Below, piece after piece: positions 1 to 12,281 of a stretch of 64,000 bases of DNA. The notes below the pieces were generated by a model. That model saw only the letters and a program-made list of their open reading frames with translations. It was not told the DNA's origin and did no database searches. A program made the translations under genes and the position numbers. Position 1 is the stretch's first letter, and every line of letters starts with the position of its first letter. Location of the stretch: the NCBI GenBank assembly GCA_028386065.3, contig JAKUCV010007847.1:58795-122794 (forward strand), written 5' to 3'. The stretch comes from Turnera subulata. Its lineage: Eukaryota; Streptophyta; Magnoliopsida; Malpighiales; Passifloraceae.

Positions 1-2480
1 ACTGATGCCTTTTCATCTCCCTTTCTCTTCTCTTCCTTTGCTTCTTCTCGTCTTGTGGATCGTTGATTGATGGATTTTGAATTGAATGGGTTTGTTGTGC
101 TGTACTGTTGGGTGTGATGCGAGGTAGTGGTTGGGGATGATTCTTGTGCGGCTGGTCGTGCTGTTGATGGGGGATACGGGTTTGTGACGACGGGTCGAAG
201 GTGTGTTTATGCGGTACTGGTTCGCTGCTGGTGGCCGGATTGGGCTCTACCACTGCCGGTTGTCGTTGCAGTTCTCGGTTCTGTCGGTGTTCGAGGCTTT
301 GGAGTACTGTAGACAGTTGCGGTGATGAACCATCCTCTTTTCTGGTAAGGATATGAAACCTTTAATCCGTTCTAGATTCGTTACCATGTGTTGTGAAAGT
401 GAACGATGGTTGACGATGTTCGGGTTTGACAGCTGGTTGTGGGATCTTTACTGGGTTGCCGTTGCATTTCTCCGGTGAGTCGGGGGTACTGTTCCAACGA
501 GGCTATCCGGAATCCGGCAAACATATTTACTATTCCGGCCGCATCGAGAGTCGGCAGTAAATGGTAATTTCCGGGCTGGTCATGTGTTTTAACTTCCGAG
601 CATGTTATGTTTAATAAAGTGATTAGGCAATGTATTAAAAATAAATGATATTAGTGGAAACCGAGTGAGATGAGTTGAGGGGCACGTGGCCGGATTCTTA
701 CCGTCGAGCATAGTACTTTTAGGCCGAAAAGAGTAAGCTCGGGCTACGAGTTTGCTTGATTAATGTGATGGGCCGGGCCTAGGCCCAATACCTCTATATG
801 ACTCATGGATATGGAATGGGCTTTAGGCCCAATAAAGAGTAATAAATTTGAGATGGTTTTAGGCCCAATGGCTTTAAATGATACGGGCTTTAGGCCCAGA
901 TATATGTTTGGACATGGTTTTAGCTTTGAGCCTAAGTAAGTGTAATTGATTTAATATGGGCTTTAGGCTCAAATAAGATTAAGGTAGGATTTGGGCCTTA
1001 GGCCCAAAGGATAATTTTACCTGATAATTATTATTAATATAGGCTTGAGATCAAAGGACTTGAGGATAATGACTGGGCTTAAGGACTCAAAATGATACAT
1101 CGATATAAGTACGTTTTAGACTACATTCGTAATTGTTGTATGTGTACCTTATACATGGTCGCATTTCCTTTGTTATGAATATAGGATATTTTGAGGCGGA
1201 ACAAGGCTTCAGGTTCCGAGACATTTAATATGGCCCAGGTGAGGACTTATAAACCTTTGTATGCATTACTGTCTACAATGCTCGGTTAATTGTCTTGGAA
1301 TATAAAGTGGTATTATTTGTTTGGTCTTGAATGTCGTATGCATGCTTGCCTGTTGTGCTGATGTTGCTATTTGCAAAGTGTATTATGTTGATGATACCTA
1401 TGACGTGGTGTGCCTGATTATGTGTCCTGTTGTCCGATGTGATGTATTGTGCCTGCCTAGCATGACTTGTTTGGTTATGTTAAACACATGAGATATAGAT
1501 TTGTGGTTTGTGTGGTGGACTGTGGGCTGGGGGCCCGGACTTGAGAATATGATATTAAATCCACACAACACTGTTTGATCATAACTTATGGCTCAACTCT
1601 TTAAGCATAACTGAGAATAAAATACTATAATAATTCTACTGTGGGGCTGTTGACCGGTTGGTTCGAGCGGGAAGTGATATCCCTCGGGATTTCATGCGGT
1701 TTAGCATGGTATATGCGGTTTAGCATATGGGTCTGTTATGACCGGTTCTATCTCCCTCTTTCTACCTCCCCCTTTCTACCTCCCTCTTTCTCTCTGTCTG
1801 TCTCTCTCTCTCTATGATGGTATTTGGGCTTGGGCCCTGATTGTATTTGGGCTTATGCCCTGGTTGTCTGATCAGACGGGACCGAGCTCGACGCACACAG
1901 TAGAGGGCCCTAATAAAAATATTTAAACCTAATAACAAAGATAATAATATAAGTAATGACAAGTGATGGTTTGTAGTCTGATGATGTCTTGCTCTGTGTA
2001 TTGTGGTTGTTGTTGCTTGATGCCGGTGTACTTGTAGTTGATTTGTAGTTGTATATTATTGGTTTATTTGTTTGCGGTGAGACAGTGGTTGGTCTCACCC
2101 CCTCACAGACCTTTTACATGTTAGCTGTTCGTTGAGCAGTGGTGCATATCAGCAGGTGGCGGTGCTTTCCTCCTCGGGTTGGATCCATAGGGTGCATTAC
2201 ATTCATATTTGCTTATGTATTTGTCTTCCGCTGCGTACTCGAGTCGTATTACTTATTGTATGATATATCGCGTAATTAAATGATGGCTATCTTATTTGTG
2301 TCGTATCCCGGGTAGAAAGGGCAATGTAGTCTTTTCAGAAGCTTTAACTAATTTAATTAGATATTTTGGGATACGGGTGTTTAGTTGATGAATTTCGTGT
2401 CCCGGGAATGATAAGGGCAATTTAGTCATTTGTACTTAAACTATATTTTTATATTGATAAATTGGGACACGGGCGTTTCA
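1..2480 (+). mobile_element. 3' portion of a ~2.9 kb LTR (family copy A), cut by the window edge
   Basis: This segment is collinear with the reverse complement of 34387-37320 and of parts of 21563-24494. Shared landmarks include the CT-rich tract at about 1750-1815, the stretch ending in the GAGGGCCCTA motif near 1905-1915, and the terminal GGGACACGGGCGTTTCA. Full copies begin TGTAACGCCC and end GGGCGTTTCA, a near-perfect 10-bp terminal inverted repeat in the usual TG...CA form. Copy C has a 5-bp target duplication, so I read the family as solo LTRs of a large-LTR Ty3 element. About 450 bp of the LTR start lie outside the window. No coding region is present. The many GGGCC/GGCCC words between 760 and 1110 are part of the LTR. 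Confidence 0.75.
1750..1815 (+). repeat. CT-rich microsatellite inside LTR copy A
   Basis: Runs of CCTCCCTCTTTCT units pass into TCTCTCTGTCTGTCTCTCTC. The complementary GA-rich tract is at 35120-35180 in copy C, so it belongs to the LTR family and is not an independent locus. Confidence 0.85.
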
Positions 2481-3960
2481 TTTCTACTCTCCTGCTCTGC
2501 CAAATCACCCCATAGGATTAGTATTAATTGTTTACTTTTGAATGTAAAATGATAATTAATATTAAATAAAGAAAAATATTATATATAAAAAGATATTATA
2601 CATAATTTTTTTCCTTACTTTTCATTCATCAATATCAATTCTCTTCTTTTGCTCTGGTTTCTTCCCGTTTGTTGCTTCACCTTGATCACAATTCTTAGTA
2701 AGTCTATTCGAAGACGTTATGAATAATTAGAATGTTTTTTTTGAGAATAATTAGAATGTTTAATTAAATATAATTATTTAAATTAATGAATTGTTAGTAT
2801 ATTTACCTATCAGCTTTTCTTTTCACACTTGTCAGCATCACCAGACTCGACGAAGTTGAATTTTAGCACATAAGTTGAAATCGGAGTTGGAGCACCTTTT
2901 GCGATTGTTGAGTTTGATAATGATATTTCCACATTCTGTTTGACTGTTGCAAATTTTGAATTTGGCCTTTTGGCCGTTCCATTCATGATAAAGTAAATTT
3001 TGTCTTTCTAAAAAATATCTCTAAGTTTCGCCACTTATCCGCTAAACATTGTAACCTGTATTTTTGTTCCCTTTTTATGTGAGCCAAAAATTAATATTAA
3101 AATTTTAATATTATTTGTGTAGTTAAAATATTATTAAATATATTATTATGTCACTCCTTCGTTAAATATTGTAGCTTGTGTCTTTGTTTTCTTTGGATGT
3201 AAGCTAAAAAAGAATATTAAAATATGAATATTATTTGTGTAGTTAAAATATTATTAAGTAGAATAAATAATAGATGTGGATAGATTTTTTTTATAATGAA
3301 TTTTTACCTCATTATCTACGAAAATAACTTTTCATGTTTCACCTTCTGATCTTTTCACTGTTGTTGGGATCTATAGAGCCTTGCCTCATCTTTGAGGTTG
3401 AATTTCCTTTGATTATCTTGCATGTTTTCTTGTAATTTATTGATGGGATGCACTGTAGCTCGCCTATAAATTTTTTCATCACAGAAAAATAACATTAAAA
3501 ATCCGATAAACAAATGATATTACAATAATAGACTTCTATCAACCCGCATTAATTAATTAGTTAGATAATAAATCTGTAGAACTAAAAATTAATAGAGAAT
3601 TTAATTGTAGAGTAAAATAATATAGATTATATTTTATGCAGAAGATTTAGATCCCATATTCTTTTAATTTTTTTAAAAAAATAGTGGTCCTTCCGGAAAA
3701 TTAGCAAAATTAGCAAGAGAAGAAAACCAAGCAAGAAAATCATAAGATGATAATTATTATAAAAAAAAAATCAAGGGTAGATAAATCAATGGATTTATTG
3801 GTTGGTGGGAAAAAATTTGGCCAAAAAAGATAATGATAAGCAAGAAAATATAAACTTGTGATAGCCAAACAAAATAAAATTCAATCATTAAATTTTGCAT
3901 CTAACTCATTTTCCTTAATACGATGCACAGGGATAAAATGGCCTACTTTGAAGTAGTTAC
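2481..3960. other. AT-rich intergenic sequence without a recognisable gene
   Basis: No open frame with family features was seen on either strand. The only structure noted is the imperfect duplication at 3040-3275 listed separately. Base composition changes sharply at the LTR boundary near 2480. Confidence 0.7.
3040..3275 (+). repeat. Imperfect tandem duplication, period ~120 bp
   Basis: The unit starting CGCTAAACATTGTA at 3040 recurs as CGTTAAATATTGTA at 3160. Both units run through a matching AATATTATTTGTGTAGTTAA segment. Two divergent units are visible. Confidence 0.75.
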
Positions 3961-3977
3961 ACAGTTAGCTTGTTGGC

Positions 3978-4330
3978 TTGAGAATGGGACGTCTCATTTA
4001 TGTTAGTCAAATAGAGATTTGTTCGTTGCCAAATCTTGTATCTCTTAAGTACGCGAGCACCAGCGCCACCTTGTTATTCAAGTCAATGATCATCCACTAC
4101 GCCATGCATACCTGGATTTTTACGTCCATACGGGCGCCACTACTTATTCCAGGCCAGGGTATCAGGAAATATTGTATCTCTTAAGTACGTGAGTGCCAAC
4201 TCCACCTCGTTATTCAAGTCATTGATCATCTCCCTTCACTGCGCCATGCATACCTGGATTTTTACGTCCATATGGGCGCCACTACTTATACCAGGCCAGG
4301 ATATTAGGAAAAGTGCCGCAGAAGGGGTTC
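3978..4330 (+). pseudogene. Decayed exon-like sequence, possibly F-box/LRR-related, in two tandem units
   Basis: The plus strand carries a short frame reading RLIYVSQIEICSLPNLVSLK, resembling the leucine-rich part of plant F-box/LRR proteins. The segment from the CTTGTATCTCTTAAGTACG motif (about 4034) through the ACGTCCATA...GGGCGCCACTAC motif is duplicated in tandem with a period of about 137 bp. Related pieces recur at about 5300-5465, and further exon-like sequence lies beyond the copia insertion at 12744-13200. This suggests one broken host gene copy that was locally duplicated and then split by the copia element. The F-box assignment rests on short, weak similarity; another LRR family or non-coding repeats are possible. 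Confidence 0.4.
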
Positions 4331-4465
4331 TTGTTAGAATGTGATCAAGCTGCCTCAATTCTGACTCCATTTGTCAGCCTGGAAGAATGGACAGTTTGGT
4401 TTGCGGATGCCCCCACCAAAGGAGGAAGAGAAATAGGATTGGTGAAGGGAAATCTGAGAGTAATT
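4313..4465 (+). other. Short open coding-like stretch of unknown family
   Basis: About 48 codons stay open on the plus strand from 4313 (VPQKGFLLECDQAASILTPF at the start, then a Trp- and Glu-rich part). The stretch has amino-acid variety typical of a real exon and is followed by a possible 5' splice site (AGAGTAATTG). I do not recognise the family. It may be an exon of the same broken host gene as the flanking fragments. The assignment is speculative. Confidence 0.3.
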
Positions 4466-4990
4466 GTTTTTTTTTAATTTGCTATGCTTTTGTGTGTTAT
4501 CAAGTTATTCCCTGTTTAGTGTCAGGTTAGGTGAGCATGCTTGTTTAGTGACATGCTTACTCGTGTGTTTTCAGAATTCTGTGTGTCTGCACAAGTACCC
4601 ATGTTAGTGGACTGCACCTTTTGGTGTGTTTAAATTTGATGCAGAAATGTAATGTAAGTGTGGAGAATTTCGTGTTGTTCTCTTCCATATTCAAGTGAGT
4701 TTGGTTCTGTTAGTTTCCTGAGTGAGTTACATTATTTAGAGTACATTGATTGTGTTTCTGGATTTGAGTTGAATTCTGGAAAATTGAATGAATGCTCTTC
4801 ATGATCATATTCTGTTCTTGAGTGTGATTTCTGTGAGACTTGTCAAACACCCATTCTTTTCGTTTCTGAGTGTAATTTGAGAGTAAACGAAGTTGTTCAA
4901 TCACTAATAGAACAACTCTGAAAGGTTCAGAGTCACTTCTGATCAATTCAGGTTTTCTGGTGTTCTTGAAGGTTTCTGGAATTTCCAGAA

Positions 4991-5161
4991 AACATCGATG
5001 TTCTAGGGGTAACATCAATGTTCTAGAGCTTCTGCCAACTTTCCAGAATTCGTATAACATCGATGTTCTTGTGACAACATCGATGTTCTAAGTTCTCGGC
5101 CAGATTATTTGGAGCACCAGAATCATCACAACATCGATGTTTTGATTATAACATCGATGTT
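4991..5161. repeat. Cluster of six AACATCGATGTT palindromes arranged as three pairs
   Basis: Five exact copies and one with a single mismatch start at 4991, 5011 (mismatch), 5056, 5076, 5130 and 5150. Within each pair the start-to-start distance is exactly 20 bp. Each 12-mer is a perfect palindrome. No gene is recognisable immediately next to the cluster; the surrounding 4470-5160 may be an old LTR fragment. Confidence 0.9.
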
Positions 5162-5164
5162 CAT

Positions 5165-5562
5165 GTGATTTATCAGGTTTTTGAGAAACAGCAAGCCAAC
5201 AGTTCTGTGTTGCTCCAGCTTTTTCATAAGATTGTCAATGTCGAAGGTCTCAACATAAACACTTGTCCACATAAGGTCGTAGGATATATACTCTCAATTC
5301 TAAACTTTACGTCCATATGGGCGCCACTACTTATACCAGGCCAGGGTATCAGGAAAAGTGTCGTAGATGGTGTTCTGTGTAGGATATATACTCTCAATTC
5401 TAAACCTTTACGTCCATACGGGCACCACTACTTATACCAGGCCAGGCTATCAGGAAAAGTGCCATAGATGGGGTTCTGTGTTGCTCCAGCTTTTCCATAA
5501 GCTTGCCAATTTCGAATCTCTCAACATAAACACTTCTCCACTTAAGGTCGTAGGATATATAC
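5165..5562 (+). pseudogene. Further host-gene-like fragments, duplicated, upstream of the copia insertion
   Basis: Two tandem versions of a fragment are present, each with a frame of the type LLQLFHK...NINT...VVGYIL. Between them are copies of the ACGTCCATA(C/T)GGGC(G/A)CCACTAC motif at about 5308 and 5406. The GTAGGATATATACTCTCAATTCTAAAC segment at the end of a unit is the target into which the copia element inserted. It is interrupted after TATAC at 5562 and resumes at 12739. The protein resembles LRR-type spacing, but family identity is uncertain. Confidence 0.4.
5558..5562. repeat. 5-bp target site duplication TATAC (left)
   Basis: TATAC before the LTR at 5563 is repeated at 12739-12743 after the other LTR. 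Removing the element restores a GGATATATACTCTCAATT context that is present uninterrupted at about 5381 and 12778. Confidence 0.85.
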
Positions 5563-6004
5563 TGTTGGGAAATTAATCATGTTCAACACATAAACATATT
5601 GCACAGCGGAAGATTAAATTAACAGAAGAAGAAGACTTATCTTTTCTGTTGAATTGGAGCCCGTTGAAACCGGAGTCTGGATCGGTTGATTCCTCTGGAT
5701 CATCAGCATACTTGTTGGTTGGGAGTTAGATCACTAGGATATTAATCACTAGAAAATAACCCACTAACCACAACCTAAGAACCCTAGTTTTGTATGAAGA
5801 ATGTTTCTGTATTTTTCTGGACAAAACCAGAGAGCAGAGAGAGGGAGAAAGAGAGAGAGTACAGTTAGAGATAACCACCCACGTTATCTTCTGTTCACTA
5901 CCCACAGAGAGAACTGACTAACAGTTTTCTATAAAAAGAATATGGACCTGGGCTTTACCAAATAGGCCCAGTCCATCATGGGTGTACAACCCAATAAACC
6001 AATA
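5563..6004 (-). repeat. 3' LTR of the copia element
   Basis: 442 bp. On the plus strand it begins TGTTGGGAAATTAATC and ends ACCCAATAAACCAATA. A TATA-like CTATAAAAAG lies at about 5932. The adjoining GAGTGGGAGA on the minus strand is the likely polypurine tract. Confidence 0.88.
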
Positions 6005-7089
6005 TCTCCCACTCACACATGATGGACACTATCATCTACTTCTTCATAACATTTCATACGGGTAAATAGGTCGTGCGACCAACATACTAGTAAGAGCTCT
6101 TTATTGTACATCTGTTAGGAATATACAATAGCTCAAGTAGATAACTCTATTATACATCTGTTAAGAATATACAATAGAGTTCAAGTAGAGTAAGTATGTA
6201 AGCTCCCTAGATACATTTAGTTGCATTTAAGAGAAGCACAGATCCCAATTCTCTACATGTATTCACAATTATGTTTTACTGAAAAACATAAGTGGCCACA
6301 TTGCGAACACAAAGGAAAAATGCAACACTCAATGATCTTCCATTTTACTCAAAAAACTCTACATCTTAACTCAGTTGCTTTTCTGACATATCCCGATTAG
6401 GTCGAATCACTCATGGCCATTCAGAATACAGTCAAGATAGCAACACCAAGCTAAGGTTTCAAGTAGTGGTAAAAGGTCCCTAAGGGCGCTTGTGAGAAAT
6501 TTAATAATTTATCAAGGCTCACACAGTAAGGAAATGAGATCATATTTCCTACTCCTTAATCGGTCACAAAGCACACATGGTATGAATTCATGTGCCACAG
6601 TATTTTCTCCATCCCTCATTGGAGTATATGTCATTAATAATACTGTGTAGGTAATAGTTCAAACACAACTAGTGTTTAACTTGGGTCCACCACTCTACCG
6701 TTTTCAAACAGAACCCTACCTAGCTTTTGAACAGACAAGATAAAACATTACTTCGTTTTATCTTCGATCAATCATGACTGACCTCATCTTGAACAATATC
6801 AAGGCGACAATATGTTTTAAGTCAGGCTCTTACAGAATAAGTACTCAACTTATTTTTGACTTAGAACTGTCTTACCCCAATGACACACCTAGTCATAGAG
6901 ATGGTTACTCGTGTGAGAGAGCTAACCTGTCTGTTAGACATACCTTTTGATGAGCTTGGCACTAAGCCTCTCATCCCGTCATATGCACCTAGCATATGTC
7001 CACACATGTACATAACATGTATTTTGTATATATGAACGTTTACACAAAACGGCATTGTATTAATCCAGAGATTTATCGTGAATATAAAG

Positions 7090-9280
7090 TTAAGGGAAAG
7101 AACAATAATAGAAATTATTGTATTTAATTCCTACTAAACCTAATTGCTCAATTTGACCAACAAATGAGTCTTTCCAAAAAAAAAAGGTTCGGTGACTATG
7201 TATCAGCATATCACCAGTAGGAATATACTTTATATTCACTTCCTTATATGAAATATCAATGTGTTTTTGTCTTGTCACAGTATCACCAATTCCTCCCACA
7301 GGAATATCACTGCATGATTATCACAATAGATAATCAATAAGGGAACCATGCCGCATGCATTATCCCTAATGACTAAACTATTTTAGCCATACAGTTTTGT
7401 ACAACCGACGATAGAATTATAAATTCAATTCCTATCATTGACAAGACCATATTTGACAAGATGATATGACTACACATAGTCCAAGATCACCACTATAGTC
7501 AACATGCATATAAGCTTTGAAGCAGAACTTATCTCTTGAAAGCTTATAATATAGTTTATCGTACTCTTAAATACCAAGGTATTTCCTTGACTGTCATCTA
7601 ATTGTCATATCCAAGATTGAGTCGGTAACTATTTACCATCTCAAATAAGATAACAAATATCTTGTCTTATATACAATAAAGTATACAGTAGACACTAGAA
7701 GAAGGCACATTTGCCAAGCATTATTTGAGTTTGATAACACTATTGTTGGCTCAGGTTATTGCCCTCGGCAATAAATGTATGCAATTCCCCCTCCATGTCC
7801 TACATTTCAAAAATGAAGGACAACCAAGAATATAGGTACAAGGAAATTCTTATAATTTCCAGCCAACAACGTGACGTGGACATAAGGTAATAAAGTCACT
7901 TACGACTAGTTGATCTCGTTATAATGGTCATCATCTCATTACAAAAAATAAAGATGCCTTGGTTACACAAAACCTTAAAAAGCCATTATATAGAAGAATT
8001 ATAGAGTCCACAAATGGACCTAAATAGGCAATACACTAAGTATCCTTGCCCTTTTACAGCAAAAACCCACATTTTGTTGCATGTAAATTTTCTTCTAATT
8101 TTCCACTAAGGAAAAATAGTTCTTACATCCACTTGATGTAATACGAGATCAAAAACATCCATTGGCTCATCAGCACTTAGCATAATGTTTGAAGAACCTA
8201 TTTGTTCCCAAAAGCCTCGCATGTTTTACCAACACTCAAATTTGTTTTAATTGCATGAAGTACAACTCATGTTGTCTTAATCCATTCATTCTTAGTCTTA
8301 TAAGAAACAATATTTCAAGTTCCCCTCTACAAAAGAGGTTATACTAAGAGAGCCTTTAGGTACTCTTGATCAATACCATCGATCTAAAGTGTCGTCTCGG
8401 TTCCATACCGTGACCACTTTTGAGGTATTGGATTTAATGAAATAAATTCACCATTATCCAATTGCTCCCACTAGGGTCAAGATTCTCTTGAACTCATCAA
8501 TACTCAATTGATTTATCCCAAGTTACTATTCTTGATCATGCTTCTTACATTGACTTTTCTTGAAAAACACATTTTCCAAGAACATTTTGGAGGACATCAG
8601 GTTACCGTAAACCTGACCATTTCTTGAAGAATCAAATTCTTCTTTCCATAACAATATTTTGTTGTGGAGTTTTTAAGTTTAACTAACTATTTAACTAATC
8701 ATATTTCATCACATATTTATATGAACTGATCATACAAATATCATGGCCCAAGCCAACTGCTTTGATACAACTATCAAGCTAATTTTCCACATGGTTCATA
8801 AACTGTCAAAGGCACGTAATAGCCCAAGACTTATGGAAAATCAATAAGGGTGATGAAATAGTAGGCACTATGCCTTGCCCTCACATTCAATTCGACCATA
8901 TATGTCAGAATGGATTAAATGCTAATGATAATTTGCTCTGTATTCGGAATGATTTTCTTGTCACCTTTCCCCTCAAGAAAGAATTCATACATATGAAGTT
9001 CAATCTAGAAAATGAACCCATCAAGCCCGCATTGGCGAGACGGTTCATTCTTAATTGATCCGTATGATCAAAAGACATACATTCACATAATCATTCACAT
9101 AGAATGAAAATATAAATAGGAGAAAGTCTGGAATTCTTTGAAAACATATTCATTATCCAGAATAATAAGATAAACATACCAAAAACATACCCATAAAGGT
9201 TAGTATAGTAGAACAAATCTACTCCCACTACATACAAGGTTTTGTCAAAGCACCAAAGTACATTTATTATCCACAATTAA
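7090..9280 (-). pseudogene. Degenerate copia pol (integrase, RT, RNase H remnants)
   Basis: Minus-strand fragments appear in copia order. Near 8650 there is an integrase-like QQNIVMERR motif around the catalytic Glu. Near 8110 there is an RT-like HQVDVRTIF stretch matching the first catalytic Asp region. At about 7330-7090 there is the RNase H end with IYCDNHAV, KHIDISY and YIPTGDML. Stops and frameshifts occur throughout, and no fragment exceeds about 70 codons. The product cannot be functional. The gag and protease are not recognisable. Confidence 0.72.
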
Positions 9281-10140
9281 AGCACTCAGCTTTACCTTGT
9301 TTCTACCATCTGGATAAGTAGGAACTTTTTTCCCATTATCATAATTAAAATTTATTTCAAGCCTTCTTTGATTTTTACCACTTTTGTCGAAATACCATAT
9401 ACTTAGCAATTGGTACCATTACCAATATAAGTATTTTAAGCCACAAAGGCACTTCTTTGAATAATCCTATTGGGCACCCACAGGTGTCCCACATCTTACT
9501 CAAAATGACAAACAATATTGTCAGAAGAAGTAGTGGTAAAAATAGATGACAGTTGGAATATCTTTGTTCCTTACCAAATAAGTGACCATTATCGCTTACT
9601 ACTGTCTAAGTTTGGTTAAAGATACACCGCCAAACTTAATTTTAAAAGATAGTTCAAAAGTTACAAAAACCTTTGGATTCTAACTGCCACACACATAGTG
9701 TAGGAAAGAATTACTCTCTCTTGCTCACAAGCTAGAGGTTTCTCTCTACCTTTTACAGGCTTATCCTTTATGGTTTTCAGAGCACAAAATATCACATTAA
9801 TCAACCATAATGGATTTTCATGCATTCAAAACATCACAAACACCATCATAAAAATTTCTCAACTCATGAGGTTTAACGATGATATTATTTCCTACAACAG
9901 TCAATAATAAACTATAACACATTGTCTTAGAATCAAATAAAATCACATAATTCCACAAAAGGATGCCATATCATATATGCAAGAATAATTCATACTTTAT
10001 ACAATAAATAAAATAAATAGATAACATACTTCCAAGCATAAAATCGAAAACCCATCAAAGTGCATCATCATTCATGCTTAAAAAAATAATTAACTATTGT
10101 ATAATATTCAATAGTATAAAGCAATTTAAACTACCACTAG
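9281..10140. other. Non-coding interior of the copia element
   Basis: AT-rich with many stops on both strands. By position it should hold protease, gag and early integrase, but I could not recognise them. Confidence 0.5.
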
Positions 10141-10890
10141 GAATAAAAACCCAGTTTTTCCCTTAAGTGAGAGATAGATAATTAACTTATAATTATCTAG
10201 CATTATTAAGTGCACATAATTTTTATTAAAGGAGATAACACATAGTTAAATCCAAAAATAAAAATTTAGCAATTAATAATTTATTAAAGAAGCTCATTCT
10301 TTAATAAAACGCTTTTGAAATAGATAATTAACATATAATTGTCCAATATTATCAAAAGCAATTATTTTTCATTTAAGAATAACATATAGTTCATTCTTAA
10401 ATAAAAAACCAGCAATGAAAAAATTTATTAAAGAATCTCAATCTTTAAAGTTATTTTTCATGAACAAATAATTATCTTAAATATGATTGAAAGCACTTGA
10501 TTTTATTTATCATCTAACACATAGTTAAATTAAAATAAACAAGCAATCAATCATAAACTAAAGAAACTTAGTCTTTAGTATAATTATTATTTTTCACAAA
10601 CTAGATAATTAACATATAATTATCCAATATGATTGACTTTTCTTTATTTTATTTAAGGTCTAACACATAGTTAGTTTAAATAAAAATAAGTAAAAAACAA
10701 TCATAAATTAAAGAAATTTATTCTTTAATTTTATTTTATACATACTAGATAATTAACATATAATTATCTAATTCAATTGAAAGTACATAATTTTATTTAT
10801 CATCTAACACACAGTTAGACTAAAATAAAAATATACCTTCAATCATAAATTAAAGAAACAAATTCTCTAATTTATTTTGTATAAAATAAT
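10140..10890. repeat. Diverged tandem repeat, period ~140-146 bp, about five units
   Basis: The word AGATAATTAAC(A/T)TATAATT recurs at 10176, 10322, 10603 and 10747, with a degenerate one near 10465. The word TAACACA(T/C)AGTTA recurs at about 10229, 10517, 10662 and 10806. Both words keep the same spacing of about 140-146 bp. The array lies inside the copia element, between the LTR-proximal leader and pol. Confidence 0.82.
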
Positions 10891-11039
10891 TATTTAAAAA
10901 ATAATGTACAACCCATTAAACCACACAATTTTTATAACCCATTAGCCATAAAACTTAGAAAAACCAATACAAAATGAATTAGAAAATTTTCAGCCTAGAA
11001 TTAACTTGGCCCGGCCCAGCCAAACAAATCAGCTCGGCC

Positions 11040-11790
11040 CAAAATATGGCTCGGGTACGAAACCCGATTCGGTCCGGCCAGACGGCCTGCTGCCGACACT
11101 ACATTGCAAACACCTTTTTTCCTTTTAAACAACATGGCACACATGCAACGAGTGTGAGGGGTAAAGATGGAAACCTAGTTTCTTCTTCTTCCCCAAAAAC
11201 ACGCAGCTGCCACCCCTGTAGCTTCCACTGGAGCCTCCACTGCCTTTGTTGAAGCACAGCCGCCACGAAAGCTGCCTGCACCTGAAGAAAATGCCGCCTG
11301 CCAGAGCTGGTGATAACACGCAACACCTCGTCGCCATTCACAGCCACTGCCGCGCATGGGAGGAAAGGACACCGCCACAGAAGCCGCCCTTGTCCCGATC
11401 TGTAGTGCCAAAAACCACTGTTGCACGAGGAAGAGGCAGCGACCACGACCTTCACGGAGGAGACGCTGCGCCAAGGGAGATCGGAGCGGGAGCAGCAAGC
11501 CACGAAGGCCGCCGCTCAAACCGCTGCCCCCTGCAACAGCGACAAACGCCGCCGCCTTCATCTCCCAGAACCACCGCGCGAGGACACAAGCACAAGCCCC
11601 ATGTCTCCAATGCCTCGTCGCGTCACCGCCGCTGCCGGCTTCCTAGGCGCCACCCCGAACGAACAGAGCCAGTGATAGCAGCGACTAACGCCACCCTCAA
11701 CGCCACTGCCGGCAACTACCGCGAGCCACAACCCAGCAAATCCTGCAAACAAACACAACCCACAACGGCAAGACAATCATTAGCAACAAT
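11040..11790. other. GC-rich island inside the AT-rich copia element
   Basis: This block is rich in GCCGCC-type words and stays open for 60-207 codons in several frames on both strands at once. That is expected of GC-rich sequence lacking A/T-rich stop codons. The longest frame (11246-11869, plus) has a low-complexity Arg/Pro/Ala/Thr composition and no recognisable domain. On the minus strand it occupies the leader/gag position. It could be a captured host 5' exon or an expanded leader. I do not call a gene. Confidence 0.5.
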
Positions 11791-12281
11791 TCATCGCAGG
11801 TTTGTGGATTACGGATTCACATGGGTCTTTGTTCTTGGATTACTTGTCAATCCCTTCGTTCACAAATAATACATCCAGACAATTCGTTTCACACGAGAAT
11901 TTACAATTGCAAGACATCAATTCAATTATATTAATGGAATTGAATGGCAATTGTAACCAAAACCATAAATTCAATTATACAAATTGAACAAATAGATTCA
12001 TCCCATTTAACAAGTTCACGGGTTCTACAATTGAATGGTTTCACTTTCACACAGGAAACACCCATTCCATTTTGTCATGCGAATACTCAATCATGTGCAT
12101 ATAGTGATACATATCACATCAACATAAATCAAAAGGGCAAACAATCAATTTTTACCGATTTGATTTCCACTTATTTATGCATTCACAGGAACAAATTTTC
12201 CAAAGGTAACACACTCATATTCCACCGATTGAATTTAATTATTTTACACAAAAAAAAAAATCAATCAGGGTATAAGAGCTA

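Noticed and set aside
11246..11869. 207-codon plus-strand open frame
   Set aside because: Several overlapping frames on both strands are open in the same GC-rich block, composition is low-complexity, and no domain or start context is convincing. It lies in the leader region of a copia element.
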